This document shows, piece by piece, positions 53,137-62,853 of a DNA stretch of 64,000 nt. The position numbers and the translations under genes are program-made. The stretch spans positions 6,430,001 to 6,494,000 of the forward strand of contig NZ_CP069396.1 in the NCBI RefSeq assembly GCF_016887565.1, in the 5' to 3' direction. The notes under the pieces are model-generated. The model did not search any database, had not been told where the DNA came from, and saw only the letters and a list, made by a program, of their open reading frames with translations. Positions within the stretch are counted from its first letter, which is position 1, and the number at the start of each line of letters is the position of its first letter. Source of the stretch: Archangium violaceum. GTDB taxonomy: Bacteria > Myxococcota > Myxococcia > Myxococcales > Myxococcaceae.

Positions 53137-53337
53137 TCAGCGGGGGCTCGGCGTCAGCGATGCATTGTCGCCCGCGCGCCGCTGCACTCCACAGCCCTTC
53201 ACCGGCGGGCAGATGGGTCCACGGCCATCGGGATCCGGCACGAGCAGGAATCGGCCCAGGCCGCGAGCATCGATCAGCTCCGGATGGCCACAAAGCACGC
53301 AACGGCGGGGTGGGCGCTTGGAGGGAGGAAATGGCAC
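53137..53337 (-). CDS. Small putative zinc-binding protein (66 residues)
   Basis: A 66-residue frame with paired cysteines: RRCVLCGHPELIDARG near the start and PICPPVKGCG near the end, spaced like a zinc ribbon, with a strand between (GRFLLVPDPDG). A GTG at 53335-53337 preceded by AGGGAG is the likely start. It follows the FmdB-type zinc-ribbon gene by 47 bases on the same strand. The Pro/Arg-rich ends and non-ATG start leave some doubt. Confidence 0.5.
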   Translation of the reverse strand: MPFPPSKRPPRRCVLCGHPELIDARGLGRFLLVPDPDGRGPICPPVKGCGVQRRAGDNASLTPSPR

Positions 53338-53384
53338 GCGGCCAGTCTCCCTCTCCTCCAACGCACGCGCGAATTTTCCGCCAC

Positions 53385-53720
53385 TCAGCTCTTGCTGCCA
53401 GCCGCCGCCGCGGGGGCGCTCGACGTGGTGCTGCTGGAGGAACTGCTCGACCCCGAGTCCGACGAGCTCGTGCTGGACGACGAGCTGCTGGAGCTGGACG
53501 AAGAGGAGGAGCTGGAGGTGCTCCCATCCTTCTTGGTGGAGCTGTAGAGGTCCGAATACCAGCCGCCACCCTTGAGGACGAAGCTGGAGCGGCTGACGAC
53601 CTTGCTCAGCGTGCCCTGGGCACCGCACGCAGTGCAGGTCTCGGGCGTCGGATCGCTCACCTTCTGCAGGACATCGATCGTCTTTTCACAGGACTTGCAG
53701 GAGTACTCGTAGATGGGCAT
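53385..53720 (-). CDS. FmdB-family zinc ribbon protein with poly-Ser tail
   Basis: A 111-residue protein. Residues 1-50 are an FmdB/CxxC-CxxC regulatory zinc ribbon: MPIYEYSCKSCEKTIDVLQK and CTACGAQGTLSKVVSRSSF. Residues 62-111 are almost pure serine with a few Thr, Asp and Ala. FmdB proteins are small putative regulators; myxobacterial versions often carry low-complexity tails. The ATG at 53718-53720 follows GAGGTCAAG. It lies 17 bases after the HTH protein gene on the same strand. Confidence 0.85.
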   Translation of the reverse strand: MPIYEYSCKSCEKTIDVLQKVSDPTPETCTACGAQGTLSKVVSRSSFVLKGGGWYSDLYSSTKKDGSTSSSSSSSSSSSSSSSTSSSDSGSSSSSSSTTSSAPAAAAGSKS

Positions 53721-53737
53721 GGCTTGACCTCGTTCTT

Positions 53738-54946
53738 CTAAGTCGTGGAGGGGCGGGAGCCGTCCGAAGTCCGCTTGCGCAGGTCCTCGGCCACTCCCAG
53801 TCGTTCGAGAGCGCGGAGCACGAGCTCGCTCGGGGCCCCGTGCTTGCGGGCCACGGACTCGGCGAGCGCGGACATCGATGCGGCCGCCGGCAGCTCGTCG
53901 CGCACCAGCACCTCGAGCTCGCGGCGCAGCAGGTCCGTGAACCGCTTCTTGATTCCCAGGTCCGCCAGGTACTTGTCGCGCCCGAGCAGATCCAACCGCT
54001 GGGTCAGGTGGCGCGTGGTGAGGGCCTCGCGGCGGAAGCGCTCGCGCAGCTCCTCGACCTCCTGGGAGATGCCCGCCTTCGCCTCGAGCTGCTTGAGCTC
54101 GGACGGGCTGAGCCCCAGCGCCCAGCCCACCCGGCCGGCGGCGCCGCGGTGCTCGGTGAAGGCGGCGAGGATGGCCGTGCGCTCGCGGGTTTCCATGGCC
54201 TCCATCAACCCATGAGACCTCAGCGCTCCTTCCAGCTCCGACAGCGTCAGGTCTCCCCGGCTGCCGTTGTACTGGCCCTCCAGGGACTTCAGCAGCGCGA
54301 AGCGGTGCTCGTGCGCCTCGAGCGAGGCCTCCAGCGTCTCCTTGCCCGAGGCCCGCGTCAGCTCCTGGAAGCTCGTCTTGGGAGCGTCCAGGCGGGTGAA
54401 GCGCCCGCGGGGCTTGGGCAGATCGCGCTTGAGGAAGCTGGGCGCCTCCTCGATCTCCTCGGGCTCGGGCGGGAGCGGCTCGGGGCCGGAGCGCTTGCGA
54501 GGAGCGATCCGCGCCTGGACCGTCTCGCCACGCGACTTCGGGAGGGCTTCCTTCCTGGCGGGCACGGGGGCGGGGATGGCCGGGGTGGCGAAGGAGGGCA
54601 CCTCCGGGGCGGGGGGCGGCGCGGGCGGCCGCTTCTCCTCCCGGACACGCGCCAGCTCCTGCACCACCTCATAGTAGCCGGACCCTTGCCGCACCGCGGC
54701 GAGCGCCGGCGCCGTTCCCTTCAGGACATCCACCACGGCGAAGGGCCCGAGCGGCGTGGCTTCCGGCTCGGTGTCGGTCAAGGTACGTACCCGGAAGTCC
54801 TCCGATTCGGCGAGCAGGGCGAGTGCCTCGCGAACCTCGGTGGGGGTTGCAGGCGATTTGGCTCGCCGGCAGTAGTCGGAGACGGCCACCGCCACGGGGG
54901 TGGGGACGTCATCGGGTTGCCGCTGTCTCTGCCAGTGACTGTTCAT
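53738..54946 (-). CDS. Putative HTH/Fis-like regulatory protein
   Basis: A 402-residue soluble protein in three parts. The N-terminal 100 residues contain a compact helical domain (AVAVSDYCRRAKSPATPTEVREAL minus ends). A Pro/Lys-rich flexible middle (about 105-190) follows. The C-terminal 200 residues are helical and include a Fis-like helix-turn-helix (GAAGRVGWALGLSPSELKQL) and a coiled region (VEELRERFRREALTTRHLTQ). Fis-type domains recognise DNA, so a regulator is inferred. The ATG at 54944-54946 is the first well-composed start. It is divergent from fur across 216 bases. Confidence 0.7.
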   Translation of the reverse strand: MNSHWQRQRQPDDVPTPVAVAVSDYCRRAKSPATPTEVREALALLAESEDFRVRTLTDTEPEATPLGPFAVVDVLKGTAPALAAVRQGSGYYEVVQELARVREEKRPPAPPPAPEVPSFATPAIPAPVPARKEALPKSRGETVQARIAPRKRSGPEPLPPEPEEIEEAPSFLKRDLPKPRGRFTRLDAPKTSFQELTRASGKETLEASLEAHEHRFALLKSLEGQYNGSRGDLTLSELEGALRSHGLMEAMETRERTAILAAFTEHRGAAGRVGWALGLSPSELKQLEAKAGISQEVEELRERFRREALTTRHLTQRLDLLGRDKYLADLGIKKRFTDLLRRELEVLVRDELPAAASMSALAESVARKHGAPSELVLRALERLGVAEDLRKRTSDGSRPSTT

Positions 54947-55162
54947 GAAAGTTGCGGAAAAATGCTCGTTTACGAGGCCGGGTGCCTCTATCTTCGCTGG
55001 CAGACGGGTGTCAATGAATCCGACCGGCCCCAATCTAAACAGTCAGCGGAAGGTGCAAGTCGGTATCGCACCCGGGCATGGGTGCGTGCATTCCGTACGT
55101 TCGGCCGGTAGACATTCCGCGGATCGAGGGGCCATCGCGGTGGCTCGGAGGGCAGGCGAGCC

Positions 55163-55618
55163 TTGAATCAGAACATGGACGAAGTCCTCCAGCGCTACAT
55201 GGCGCAGCACGGGCTGAAGAGCACGCGCCAGCGCAGTCTCATCATCGACACCTTCTTCTCCGTCGGGGGACATCTCTCCGTCGAGGAGCTGTGGAACAAG
55301 GTGCGCGAGCAGGACACCAAGGTGTCGGTGGCGACGGTGTACCGGACGATGAAGTTGCTCAACGAGTGCGGCCTGGCCCACGCGCGCAACTTCGGGGACG
55401 GGCAGACGCGCTACGAGGCCGCGGCGGGGAGGGAGCACCACGATCACCTCATCTGCACGCACTGCGGCACCATCGTCGAGTTCGAGGACGACCGCATCGA
55501 GGAGATGCAGGACGCGGTGGCGCGCAAGCACGGCTTCACGGTGACGTCGCACAAGATGGAACTGTACGGGCTGTGCAAGAACTGCCAGCGGCGCGCCCCG
55601 GCCAAGAGCGAGGCATGA
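55163..55618 (+). CDS. fur: Fur-family metal-responsive transcription regulator
   Basis: A 151-residue Fur protein: winged helix (HGLKSTRQRSLIIDTFFSVGG, VSVATVYRTMKLLNECGLA), hinge and dimerisation domain with metal ligands (REHHDHLICTHCG, and a second CxxC in LCKNC). It should act as an iron, zinc or peroxide sensor; which one cannot be read reliably. A TTG at 55163 and an ATG at 55175 both fit; GGAGGGCAGGCGAG precedes the TTG. The stop overlaps the start of the next gene (ATGA). Confidence 0.92.
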   Translation: MNQNMDEVLQRYMAQHGLKSTRQRSLIIDTFFSVGGHLSVEELWNKVREQDTKVSVATVYRTMKLLNECGLAHARNFGDGQTRYEAAAGREHHDHLICTHCGTIVEFEDDRIEEMQDAVARKHGFTVTSHKMELYGLCKNCQRRAPAKSEA

Positions 55619-56136
55619 GGCGCGCGGCCCTGGCGCTCGGGTGCGCGTTGGCGCTGGCCCTGGCGGGGTGCCGCACCGTGCCCGAGGGGCAGGCGGCGGG
55701 CCCGGGGCCCTCCGCGTACCTCGGGGCGCTGATGCTGCCCTCGGTGGGGCCCACGCCGTACGAGTGGAACCGGCTGCCCGGGCGCGTGGTGATGGTGGCC
55801 TTCTTCGCCACCTGGTGCTTCCCGTGTCTGGCGGAGCTGCCCACCCTGGAGGCGCTCCAGAAGGAGTACGGCCCCCAGGGGTTCCAGGTGGTGCTGGTGG
55901 GGTTGGATCTGGAGGGGACGCTCGTGCTGGAGCCCTTCGCCAACCAGTACGCGCTGAACTTCCCGGTGCTGGTGTCCGACGAGGGCATGCAGCAGGGGAG
56001 GAGCGCCTTCGGGCTCATCCCCGCGCTGCCCTCCACCTTCCTGCTGGACAAGGAGGGGCAGGTGGCGGGCGCGTGGCAGGGGGTGGCCGGCCACGGGGAC
56101 ATCTCGCGAGCGGTGGAAAAACTGCTGCGGCGCTGA
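55615..56136 (+). CDS. TlpA-like thioredoxin-fold lipoprotein
   Basis: A 173-residue lipoprotein: signal peptide with lipobox LALAGC (Cys19) and a thioredoxin/redoxin fold with FFATWCFPCLAELPTLEALQ, the WCxPC redox site, and GLIPALPSTFLLDKEGQVAG including the cis-Pro. It should face the periplasm as a thiol-disulfide oxidoreductase, for example in cytochrome or envelope protein maturation. Its ATG overlaps the fur stop, an unusual coupling of a regulator and a redox lipoprotein. The longer frame upstream is a shadow of fur. Confidence 0.9.
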   Translation: MRRAALALGCALALALAGCRTVPEGQAAGPGPSAYLGALMLPSVGPTPYEWNRLPGRVVMVAFFATWCFPCLAELPTLEALQKEYGPQGFQVVLVGLDLEGTLVLEPFANQYALNFPVLVSDEGMQQGRSAFGLIPALPSTFLLDKEGQVAGAWQGVAGHGDISRAVEKLLRR

Positions 56137-56235
56137 AGCGCGTTTCCCGTGCCAGCCGAGAGGGCCAGGCACCCGCTACATGCCTGGAGCGGATTTCTTG
56201 CCGGGGGTGTCGCCGCTGGTACCTTCCGACCCCTC

Positions 56236-56511
56236 ATGACGGTGCGGCGAAAGCTCCTCGGTGTGGCGGCGTGCGTGGCCGCGGTCCTGACGCTGGTCTC
56301 GGTCGCGGACGCCAAGGGCTTTCGTCGCTACCTGCTCCTGCGCCAGGACGTGGAGTCGATCCAGGCGCGCAACCGCGCCATCGCCGAGCAGAACGACGCC
56401 CTCCGGCGTGAGATCAACGCGCTGCGCAACGACCCCACCGCCCTCGAGCGCGCCGCGCGCGAGGAGCTTGGCTACATCAAGCCGGGCGAGATCGTCTTCC
56501 ACCTGGAGTAA
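56236..56511 (+). CDS. ftsB: Septum formation initiator, FtsB/DivIC family
   Basis: A 91-residue bitopic protein: short basic start, one membrane helix (LLGVAACVAAVLTLVSVADA), then a coiled coil (LRQDVESIQARNRAIAEQNDALRR minus ends) and the family's closing motif REELGYIKPGEIVFHL. FtsB links FtsL and FtsQ in the divisome at the inner membrane. The ATG at 56236 is chosen because it immediately precedes the helix; no strong ribosome site is seen. It is two bases from the next gene. Confidence 0.9.
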   Translation: MTVRRKLLGVAACVAAVLTLVSVADAKGFRRYLLLRQDVESIQARNRAIAEQNDALRREINALRNDPTALERAAREELGYIKPGEIVFHLE

Positions 56512-56513
56512 CC

Positions 56514-58679
56514 ATGTCCGCCCTTTCGGCCATCCCTCCAGTCTCCAAGCTGTTGCGCCCCCTGGTGCGCGCCGTGCCCGCGGCGGCCGTCCTGTCCGCC
56601 TTCGTCCACATCGCCCGGGGTGGCTTCCGCGGCCTGCAGACGCTGGGCTGGACGGAGGCCTCCATCGTCCTGTTCCTGCTGGCCGGGCTGGGCCTCATGG
56701 CCTGGAGGCGCTTCACCCGTGGCGCCGTGGGCGCTCCGCTCTACCTCCGGGATGATCTGGAGCTGGGGGCGGTGCTCATCGCCGTGGCCTTCATCGTGGT
56801 GGCCATCGCCGGGGGCGAGGTGTTCCCCCTCGTGTACCTGCTCATGGCCTTCCTGGTGGCCTTCCTGCCGCGCAACGCGGGACTGACGCTGCTGGGCGTG
56901 GCGCTGGCCTTCGACGCGCTCGTCTCCCTGCAGGGGCCGGAGCGCAGCATCACCTCCTTCCTCACCCACGCGCTCTTCCTGTCGCTCTTCGCGGGCCTGT
57001 ACCAGCTGGTGCTCGCCTCGCGCATCGCCGCCGCCCGGCGCGCCGAGAGCTCCGCGGTGGAGAAGCGCATCAAGGAGGTCGAGGAGCGCGCCCGGACCTT
57101 CCGCCTCGTCAGCTCCGGCTCCCACGACAACCCGCCGGACGTGAAGGACCAGGAGAAGTGGCTGCTGGCCTCGGTGAAGGAGATCGAGGGCGCGGTGGGG
57201 GCCGCGCTGGAGATCGCCGAGACGGCGCTCAAGACGAACACGTGCGCGGCCTTCCTGCTGACGTCGGACGACAAGGGCCTGAAGCTGTACGACTGCCGCA
57301 GCATGTCGGACCGGGTGCAGCGCGAGAGCTTCAACGCGGGGGAGGGGATGCTGGGCGGGGTGCTCAAGCGCCGGGCGCCGGTGCGGATGCACTCGGCGCA
57401 CGGGCTCAAGGGCATCACCTGGTACGACGGGGGTGCCCCCGAGCTGAAGGCCGTGCTGGCCGTGCCGATCATCGAGGGCAGCGGGCTGGTGCGTGGCGTG
57501 CTGGTGGCGGATCGGCTGACGCACAACCCGTTCTCGGACGACGACGAGAAGCTGTTCACCACGATCGCCGCGGAGGTGCTGCGGTCGATCGAGGTGGAGC
57601 GGGTGATGACGTACATCCGCAAGACGCGCGACGAGAAGGATCGGTTCTTCCGGGCGATCGAGGAGCTCAACCGGGCGGGGAGCCCGGAGCAGGTGTTCCT
57701 GGCGGTGCTGGAGAGCGCGAGGCAGCTGGCGGGTCTGGACTTCTGCGCCGTCACCATCGTGAACGAGGTGGAAGGCAAGCGGATGCACAAGGTGGCGCGG
57801 ATGCTGGGCGTCACGGCGCAGGGGAGCAAGGCGCTCGAGGGCCGCAGCTTCCCGGACAACAACGGGCTGGTGGCCAACGTGGTGCGCTACGGGGCGCCGC
57901 TGCCCGGGCGCGACATCAAGGCGATGGACCGGCAGGTCATCTTCGACGAGGAGACGCAGCTGCGCGGCCTGGCGGCGCTGAAGATCTTCCCGCTCACGGC
58001 GGGAGACAGGATTCTGGGGACACTGGTGGCGGGCTCACGGCGCAAGGCGGCGCTGGACCACGACGTGTTGCGGATGCTGGAGGTGATCGCGATCCAGGCG
58101 GCGCAGGCGGTGCTGCGCGCGCAGCTCTACGAGGCGATGGAGCGGATGGCGACGACGGACGGCATGACGGGCCTGTACAACAACCGCACCTTCCAGACGA
58201 AGGCGGACGAGATGCTGGCGCACTCGCGGCGGTACGGGCGCAAGTGCTCGCTGATCCTCACGGACGTGGACCACTTCAAGAGCGTGAACGACACCTATGG
58301 CCACCTGACGGGAGACCAGGTGCTCAAGGGAGTAGCGCGGATCCTGAAGCAGCAGGCGAGGGACACGGACATCGTGGCGCGCTATGGCGGCGAGGAGTTC
58401 GCGATCCTGATGCCGGAGACGGAGGCGAAGGGAGCGAAGGTGATCGCCGAGCGAATCCGGGAGGCGATCAAGGCCGAGGTCTTCCAGACGGAGATGGGCC
58501 CGTTGAAGGTGACGCTGTCGCTGGGAATCGCGACGGCGCCGGACCACGGAACGGACAAGCTGGTGCTGGTGGAGCAGGCGGACCAGTGCCTGTACTACGC
58601 GAAGAGGCACGGCCGGAACCAGTCGGTGACGGTGGCCGAGGCGCAGGGCGGAAGAAAGCTCCAAGCCGTCGAGGGCTGA
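56514..58679 (+). CDS. Membrane diguanylate cyclase (TM-GAF-GAF-GGDEF)
   Basis: A 721-residue protein. Residues 15-175 hold about six membrane helices, followed by a coiled linker (AVEKRIKEVEERARTFRL). GAF domains lie at about 215-370 and 385-545. The GGDEF domain (555-710) has GGEEF at 625-629, the upstream LTDVDHFKSVNDTYGH metal/nucleotide motif and RDTD exactly five residues before GGEEF, which is an inhibitory c-di-GMP I-site. It is therefore expected to be an active, product-inhibited cyclase regulating motility or matrix. It starts two bases after ftsB, so it may be expressed with cell division genes. Confidence 0.93.
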   Translation: MSALSAIPPVSKLLRPLVRAVPAAAVLSAFVHIARGGFRGLQTLGWTEASIVLFLLAGLGLMAWRRFTRGAVGAPLYLRDDLELGAVLIAVAFIVVAIAGGEVFPLVYLLMAFLVAFLPRNAGLTLLGVALAFDALVSLQGPERSITSFLTHALFLSLFAGLYQLVLASRIAAARRAESSAVEKRIKEVEERARTFRLVSSGSHDNPPDVKDQEKWLLASVKEIEGAVGAALEIAETALKTNTCAAFLLTSDDKGLKLYDCRSMSDRVQRESFNAGEGMLGGVLKRRAPVRMHSAHGLKGITWYDGGAPELKAVLAVPIIEGSGLVRGVLVADRLTHNPFSDDDEKLFTTIAAEVLRSIEVERVMTYIRKTRDEKDRFFRAIEELNRAGSPEQVFLAVLESARQLAGLDFCAVTIVNEVEGKRMHKVARMLGVTAQGSKALEGRSFPDNNGLVANVVRYGAPLPGRDIKAMDRQVIFDEETQLRGLAALKIFPLTAGDRILGTLVAGSRRKAALDHDVLRMLEVIAIQAAQAVLRAQLYEAMERMATTDGMTGLYNNRTFQTKADEMLAHSRRYGRKCSLILTDVDHFKSVNDTYGHLTGDQVLKGVARILKQQARDTDIVARYGGEEFAILMPETEAKGAKVIAERIREAIKAEVFQTEMGPLKVTLSLGIATAPDHGTDKLVLVEQADQCLYYAKRHGRNQSVTVAEAQGGRKLQAVEG

Positions 58680-58696
58680 TAAACCCCCAAGAAACA

Positions 58697-58731
58697 CCCC
58701 TCTCCCTCCGGGAGAGGGACGGGGTGAGGGT
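58697..58731 (+). repeat. REP-like palindromic repeat, copy C
   Basis: CCCTCTCCC-loop-GGGAGAGGG followed by GGGTGAGGG, 17 bases after the diguanylate cyclase stop. It belongs to the same family as the pair near 51.7 kb. Confidence 0.8.
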
Positions 58732-58762
58732 ACCAGTGACAACGGGTTGCCCCCGTGTATGC

Positions 58763-58798
58763 CCCCTCTCCCTCTGGGAGAGGGCTGGGGTGAGGGTC
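58763..58798 (+). repeat. REP-like palindromic repeat, copy D
   Basis: Same element in the same orientation as copy C, 31 bases further on, preceded by CCGTGTATG as in copy A. Located 25 bases before the methyltransferase start. Confidence 0.8.
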
Positions 58799-58823
58799 TA
58801 CCTGTGTCGAGAGCATCCGAGTC

Positions 58824-59627
58824 ATGACCAGTCCGAGACGAGTCGCGCTGGCGGTGACGACGAGCGGCAAGCCGGAGGACGCGCTGGTGGCGCGGGCGCG
58901 AGAAGCGGCGCGCGAGTGGAACCTGCCCTTCATCCCGAGGCGGAAGAAGGAGCCCATCGGCCCGCTGCTCCAATCCGCGGCGGACGCCTTCATCGTCTTC
59001 GAGCGCGAGGGCGTGTCCCTCTGGGACAAGGAAGGCTCCTTCAGCTTCAACCCGGGCATGGCGCACCTGCGCCGGCTGCGAATCCTCTCGGGGCAGCAGG
59101 GAGGAGATGACGCCCTGGTACGAGTCGCCGAGCTGCGAGCGGGGGATCACTTCCTCGATTGCACGCTGGGGCTCGGACAGGACGCGCTCGTGGCGGCGCT
59201 GGTGGTGGGGCCCGCGGGACGTGTCGTGGGCCTGGAGAAGAGCCTCGCGCTGCACGCCGTCGTCTCCGAGGGCCTGAAAGCCTACGACTACGGCCCCGAC
59301 TCCTGCCGCGTGGAGGCGGTGCGCGCGGACTCGCACACCTACCTGCGTTCACTGCCCTCGGGCGCGTTCGACGTCGTCTTCTTCGATCCGATGTTCGAGA
59401 AGCCCAAGAAGTCCCAGCCGGCGTTCGAGATGCTGCGCCGGTTCGCCGAGCATGCGCCGCTCACCCCGGAGACGCTGGAGGAGGCGAGGCGCGTGGCGAG
59501 GCGGTGGGTGGTGGTGAAGGGCTCGAAGTACTCGGAGGATCTCAAGAAGCTGGGCCTCGAGGCGGAGCCCGGCTCGCGCTACACCTCCGTCGTCTGGGGG
59601 CGCGTTCCGGCGGCACCGGCACGGTAG
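58824..59627 (+). CDS. SAM-dependent methyltransferase, RsmJ-like
   Basis: A 267-residue class I methyltransferase. After an N-terminal cap (residues 1-100) the Rossmann core reads FLDCTLGLGQDALVAAL (SAM loop), VVGLEKSLALHAVV, and VVFFDPMFEKPKKSQPA, the D-P-M-F variant of the catalytic motif seen in RsmJ (16S rRNA m2G1516 methyltransferase). Target specificity is inferred from that motif and layout only. The ATG at 58824 is the first in a sensible context, after the repeat pair. Confidence 0.82.
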   Translation: MTSPRRVALAVTTSGKPEDALVARAREAAREWNLPFIPRRKKEPIGPLLQSAADAFIVFEREGVSLWDKEGSFSFNPGMAHLRRLRILSGQQGGDDALVRVAELRAGDHFLDCTLGLGQDALVAALVVGPAGRVVGLEKSLALHAVVSEGLKAYDYGPDSCRVEAVRADSHTYLRSLPSGAFDVVFFDPMFEKPKKSQPAFEMLRRFAEHAPLTPETLEEARRVARRWVVVKGSKYSEDLKKLGLEAEPGSRYTSVVWGRVPAAPAR

Positions 59628-59717
59628 ACGTGCACCTCCGCCGGATCCGGCACGCGTTTGGAACCCCCGGTGCTCGGGGCTGTCTCCTAGGCTCGTGGGC
59701 AAGAGGAGGTTCACACG

Positions 59718-60524
59718 ATGCGTCACGCGATGCGGTGGCTGTCCGTGGTGGGAGGGTTGTGCCTGTCGTGGGCCCCGGAGGCGATGGCGGAGGGCACGCC
59801 CGTCGACTGCGGCGGTGTGGAGTGCGAGGGCATCCGCGAGATGAAGGCGCTGTTCCAGGCGGAGACGTCCTACTTCGCGGAGAGGGACATGTACTCACAG
59901 AGCCTGGCGGCGGTCGGGTTCTCGCCCGCGGCGTGCGCGGATGGCTCACGGGCGCCCGTGCCGGGGCCGGGGTGGGTGGCGGGCTGCCACTTCGCCTATC
60001 AGGTGACGTCGGTGACGGGCCTGCCGGATTCGTCCTTCACCGCCATCGCCCAGGGGGCCGCGGGCACTCCGGCCGCGGGCCTCACGCTGCGGATCGGCTC
60101 GCCCTCGATCCAGAACGTCGTCTTCTGGCTGGAGCGCTCGGGCGTGCGCCGCTCCATCTCCTGGGACGAGTGTCTGCCGGCCGGGTCCTTCACGTGCGCC
60201 GCCCAGGAGCGCGAGGGCATCCAGGGCATCCGGGCCCTCTTCATCTCGGAGCGGGCCTTCCTCCAGGAGAAGGATCGGTACTCGAGCAACCTCGCGGAGG
60301 TGGGCTTCCTGCCCCTGGGCTGCACGGATGGCACGCGCCCCTCGGGTCCGGACAGCTCGTGGGTCGGCGGGTGCCGCTTCATCTACCGCGTCGAGGTGAC
60401 GGGGCCGTTCTCCTTCACCGCCACGGCACGCGCCGTGTCCGGCCTCATCGAGGGCACGACGATCCGGATCGACGAGACGGGCACGCTCACCCTCACCCCC
60501 GTCCACTCCAGCACGTGCCAGTGA
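59718..60524 (+). CDS. Secreted protein with two pilin-like C-terminal domains in tandem
   Basis: A 268-residue exported protein. Signal peptide about 1-25 (LSVVGGLCLSWAPEAMAEG). The rest is two copies of one domain: residues about 35-140 and 160-265. Each copy has C-x-G-I-(R/Q)-(E/G)-(M/I)-(K/R)-ALF, an AET/SER-helix, Y-S-x-(S/N)-L-A-x-VGF, a Cys, ADGS or TDGT, W-V-(A/G)-GC-x-F-x-Y and SFTA-x-A. These are hallmarks of the globular part of type IV pilin-like proteins, but the prepilin N-terminal helix is missing. Cysteines suggest disulfides. AGGAGG eight bases upstream fixes the ATG at 59718. Confidence 0.78.
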   Translation: MRHAMRWLSVVGGLCLSWAPEAMAEGTPVDCGGVECEGIREMKALFQAETSYFAERDMYSQSLAAVGFSPAACADGSRAPVPGPGWVAGCHFAYQVTSVTGLPDSSFTAIAQGAAGTPAAGLTLRIGSPSIQNVVFWLERSGVRRSISWDECLPAGSFTCAAQEREGIQGIRALFISERAFLQEKDRYSSNLAEVGFLPLGCTDGTRPSGPDSSWVGGCRFIYRVEVTGPFSFTATARAVSGLIEGTTIRIDETGTLTLTPVHSSTCQ

Positions 60525-60571
60525 GACGGGCGCGCCACCCGCTCCCTCCTCTCGGAGTGTAAAAAAACAGA

Positions 60572-60608
60572 CCTCGGGACCCGAGACGGAAATTCTCGGG
60601 GCCCGAGG
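60572..60608 (-). terminator. Intrinsic terminator of the HAD nucleotidase gene
   Basis: A 15-bp stem (60572-60586 with 60594-60608, one mismatch, seven-base loop) is followed on the minus strand, after four bases, by seven T residues (60561-60567). It is the clearest intrinsic terminator in the window. It lies about 140 bases after the nucleotidase stop; the region between holds two smaller hairpins (near 60619-60642 and 60651-60667) and no gene. Confidence 0.8.
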
Positions 60609-60746
60609 CCGGAGCATTCCAGGGAGAGGGGGAAAACCCTGGCTGCACGCCCGATGAATAATCGGGTCTGGCTCGCCGCGCATCACCAATCTTCACGTGG
60701 GGTAGGGGGAAATGCCCATCGGGGCACAATGCCCCAGGGGAGGTGA

Positions 60747-62444
<1,698 letters not shown>

Positions 62445-62544
62445 GGGAAGGACAGAGATAACACGCGCTCCCCACGCGGCACCATCCGCACGGGTCGTCC
62501 TTCTTGCGGGGGGACGAGCCAACGTGGCACGCTCGCGGGTCCGC

Positions 62545-62853
62545 ATGCGATCGTCCGCCAGACGCCCCCCGTCCGACGCCGAGCTCCACGCGCGGCTGTC
62601 CGCCCGGATCGAGGCCTTGGAGGACCGTGTCCGCCGGCTCGAGGCCCTGGTGCGTGGCGCCGCCGCGTCCGGACGTGCGCGTGCCTCGGGACAGGTGCGG
62701 CGCAAGGCGGCCGCTCCCCGGGTCGCCGGCCGGGCCCGCCCCCGGTGCCCCGGGTGTACACTGGAGCTGCCCCCGGGCCGCCGGGGCGAGGCGTGCGTCT
62801 GGTGCGGGTTCCAATTCGACGCCGTCCGGCCCCCCCGGAAGAGGAAGGGATGA
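62545..62853 (+). CDS. Small coiled-coil/zinc-ribbon protein
   Basis: A 102-residue protein: an N-terminal coiled coil (DAELHARLSARIEALEDRVR and RLEALV), a basic Ala/Arg/Gly linker (about 45-72) and a C-terminal zinc ribbon of RCPGC and CVWCG cysteine pairs. The tail is basic. It may dimerise and bind nucleic acid or protein. The ATG at 62545 is used; a GTG at 62524 is in frame and also possible. Its stop overlaps the start of the pseudokinase (ATGA), so the two are translationally coupled. It is divergent from the nucleotidase gene by 100 bases. Confidence 0.7.
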   Translation: MRSSARRPPSDAELHARLSARIEALEDRVRRLEALVRGAAASGRARASGQVRRKAAAPRVAGRARPRCPGCTLELPPGRRGEACVWCGFQFDAVRPPRKRKG

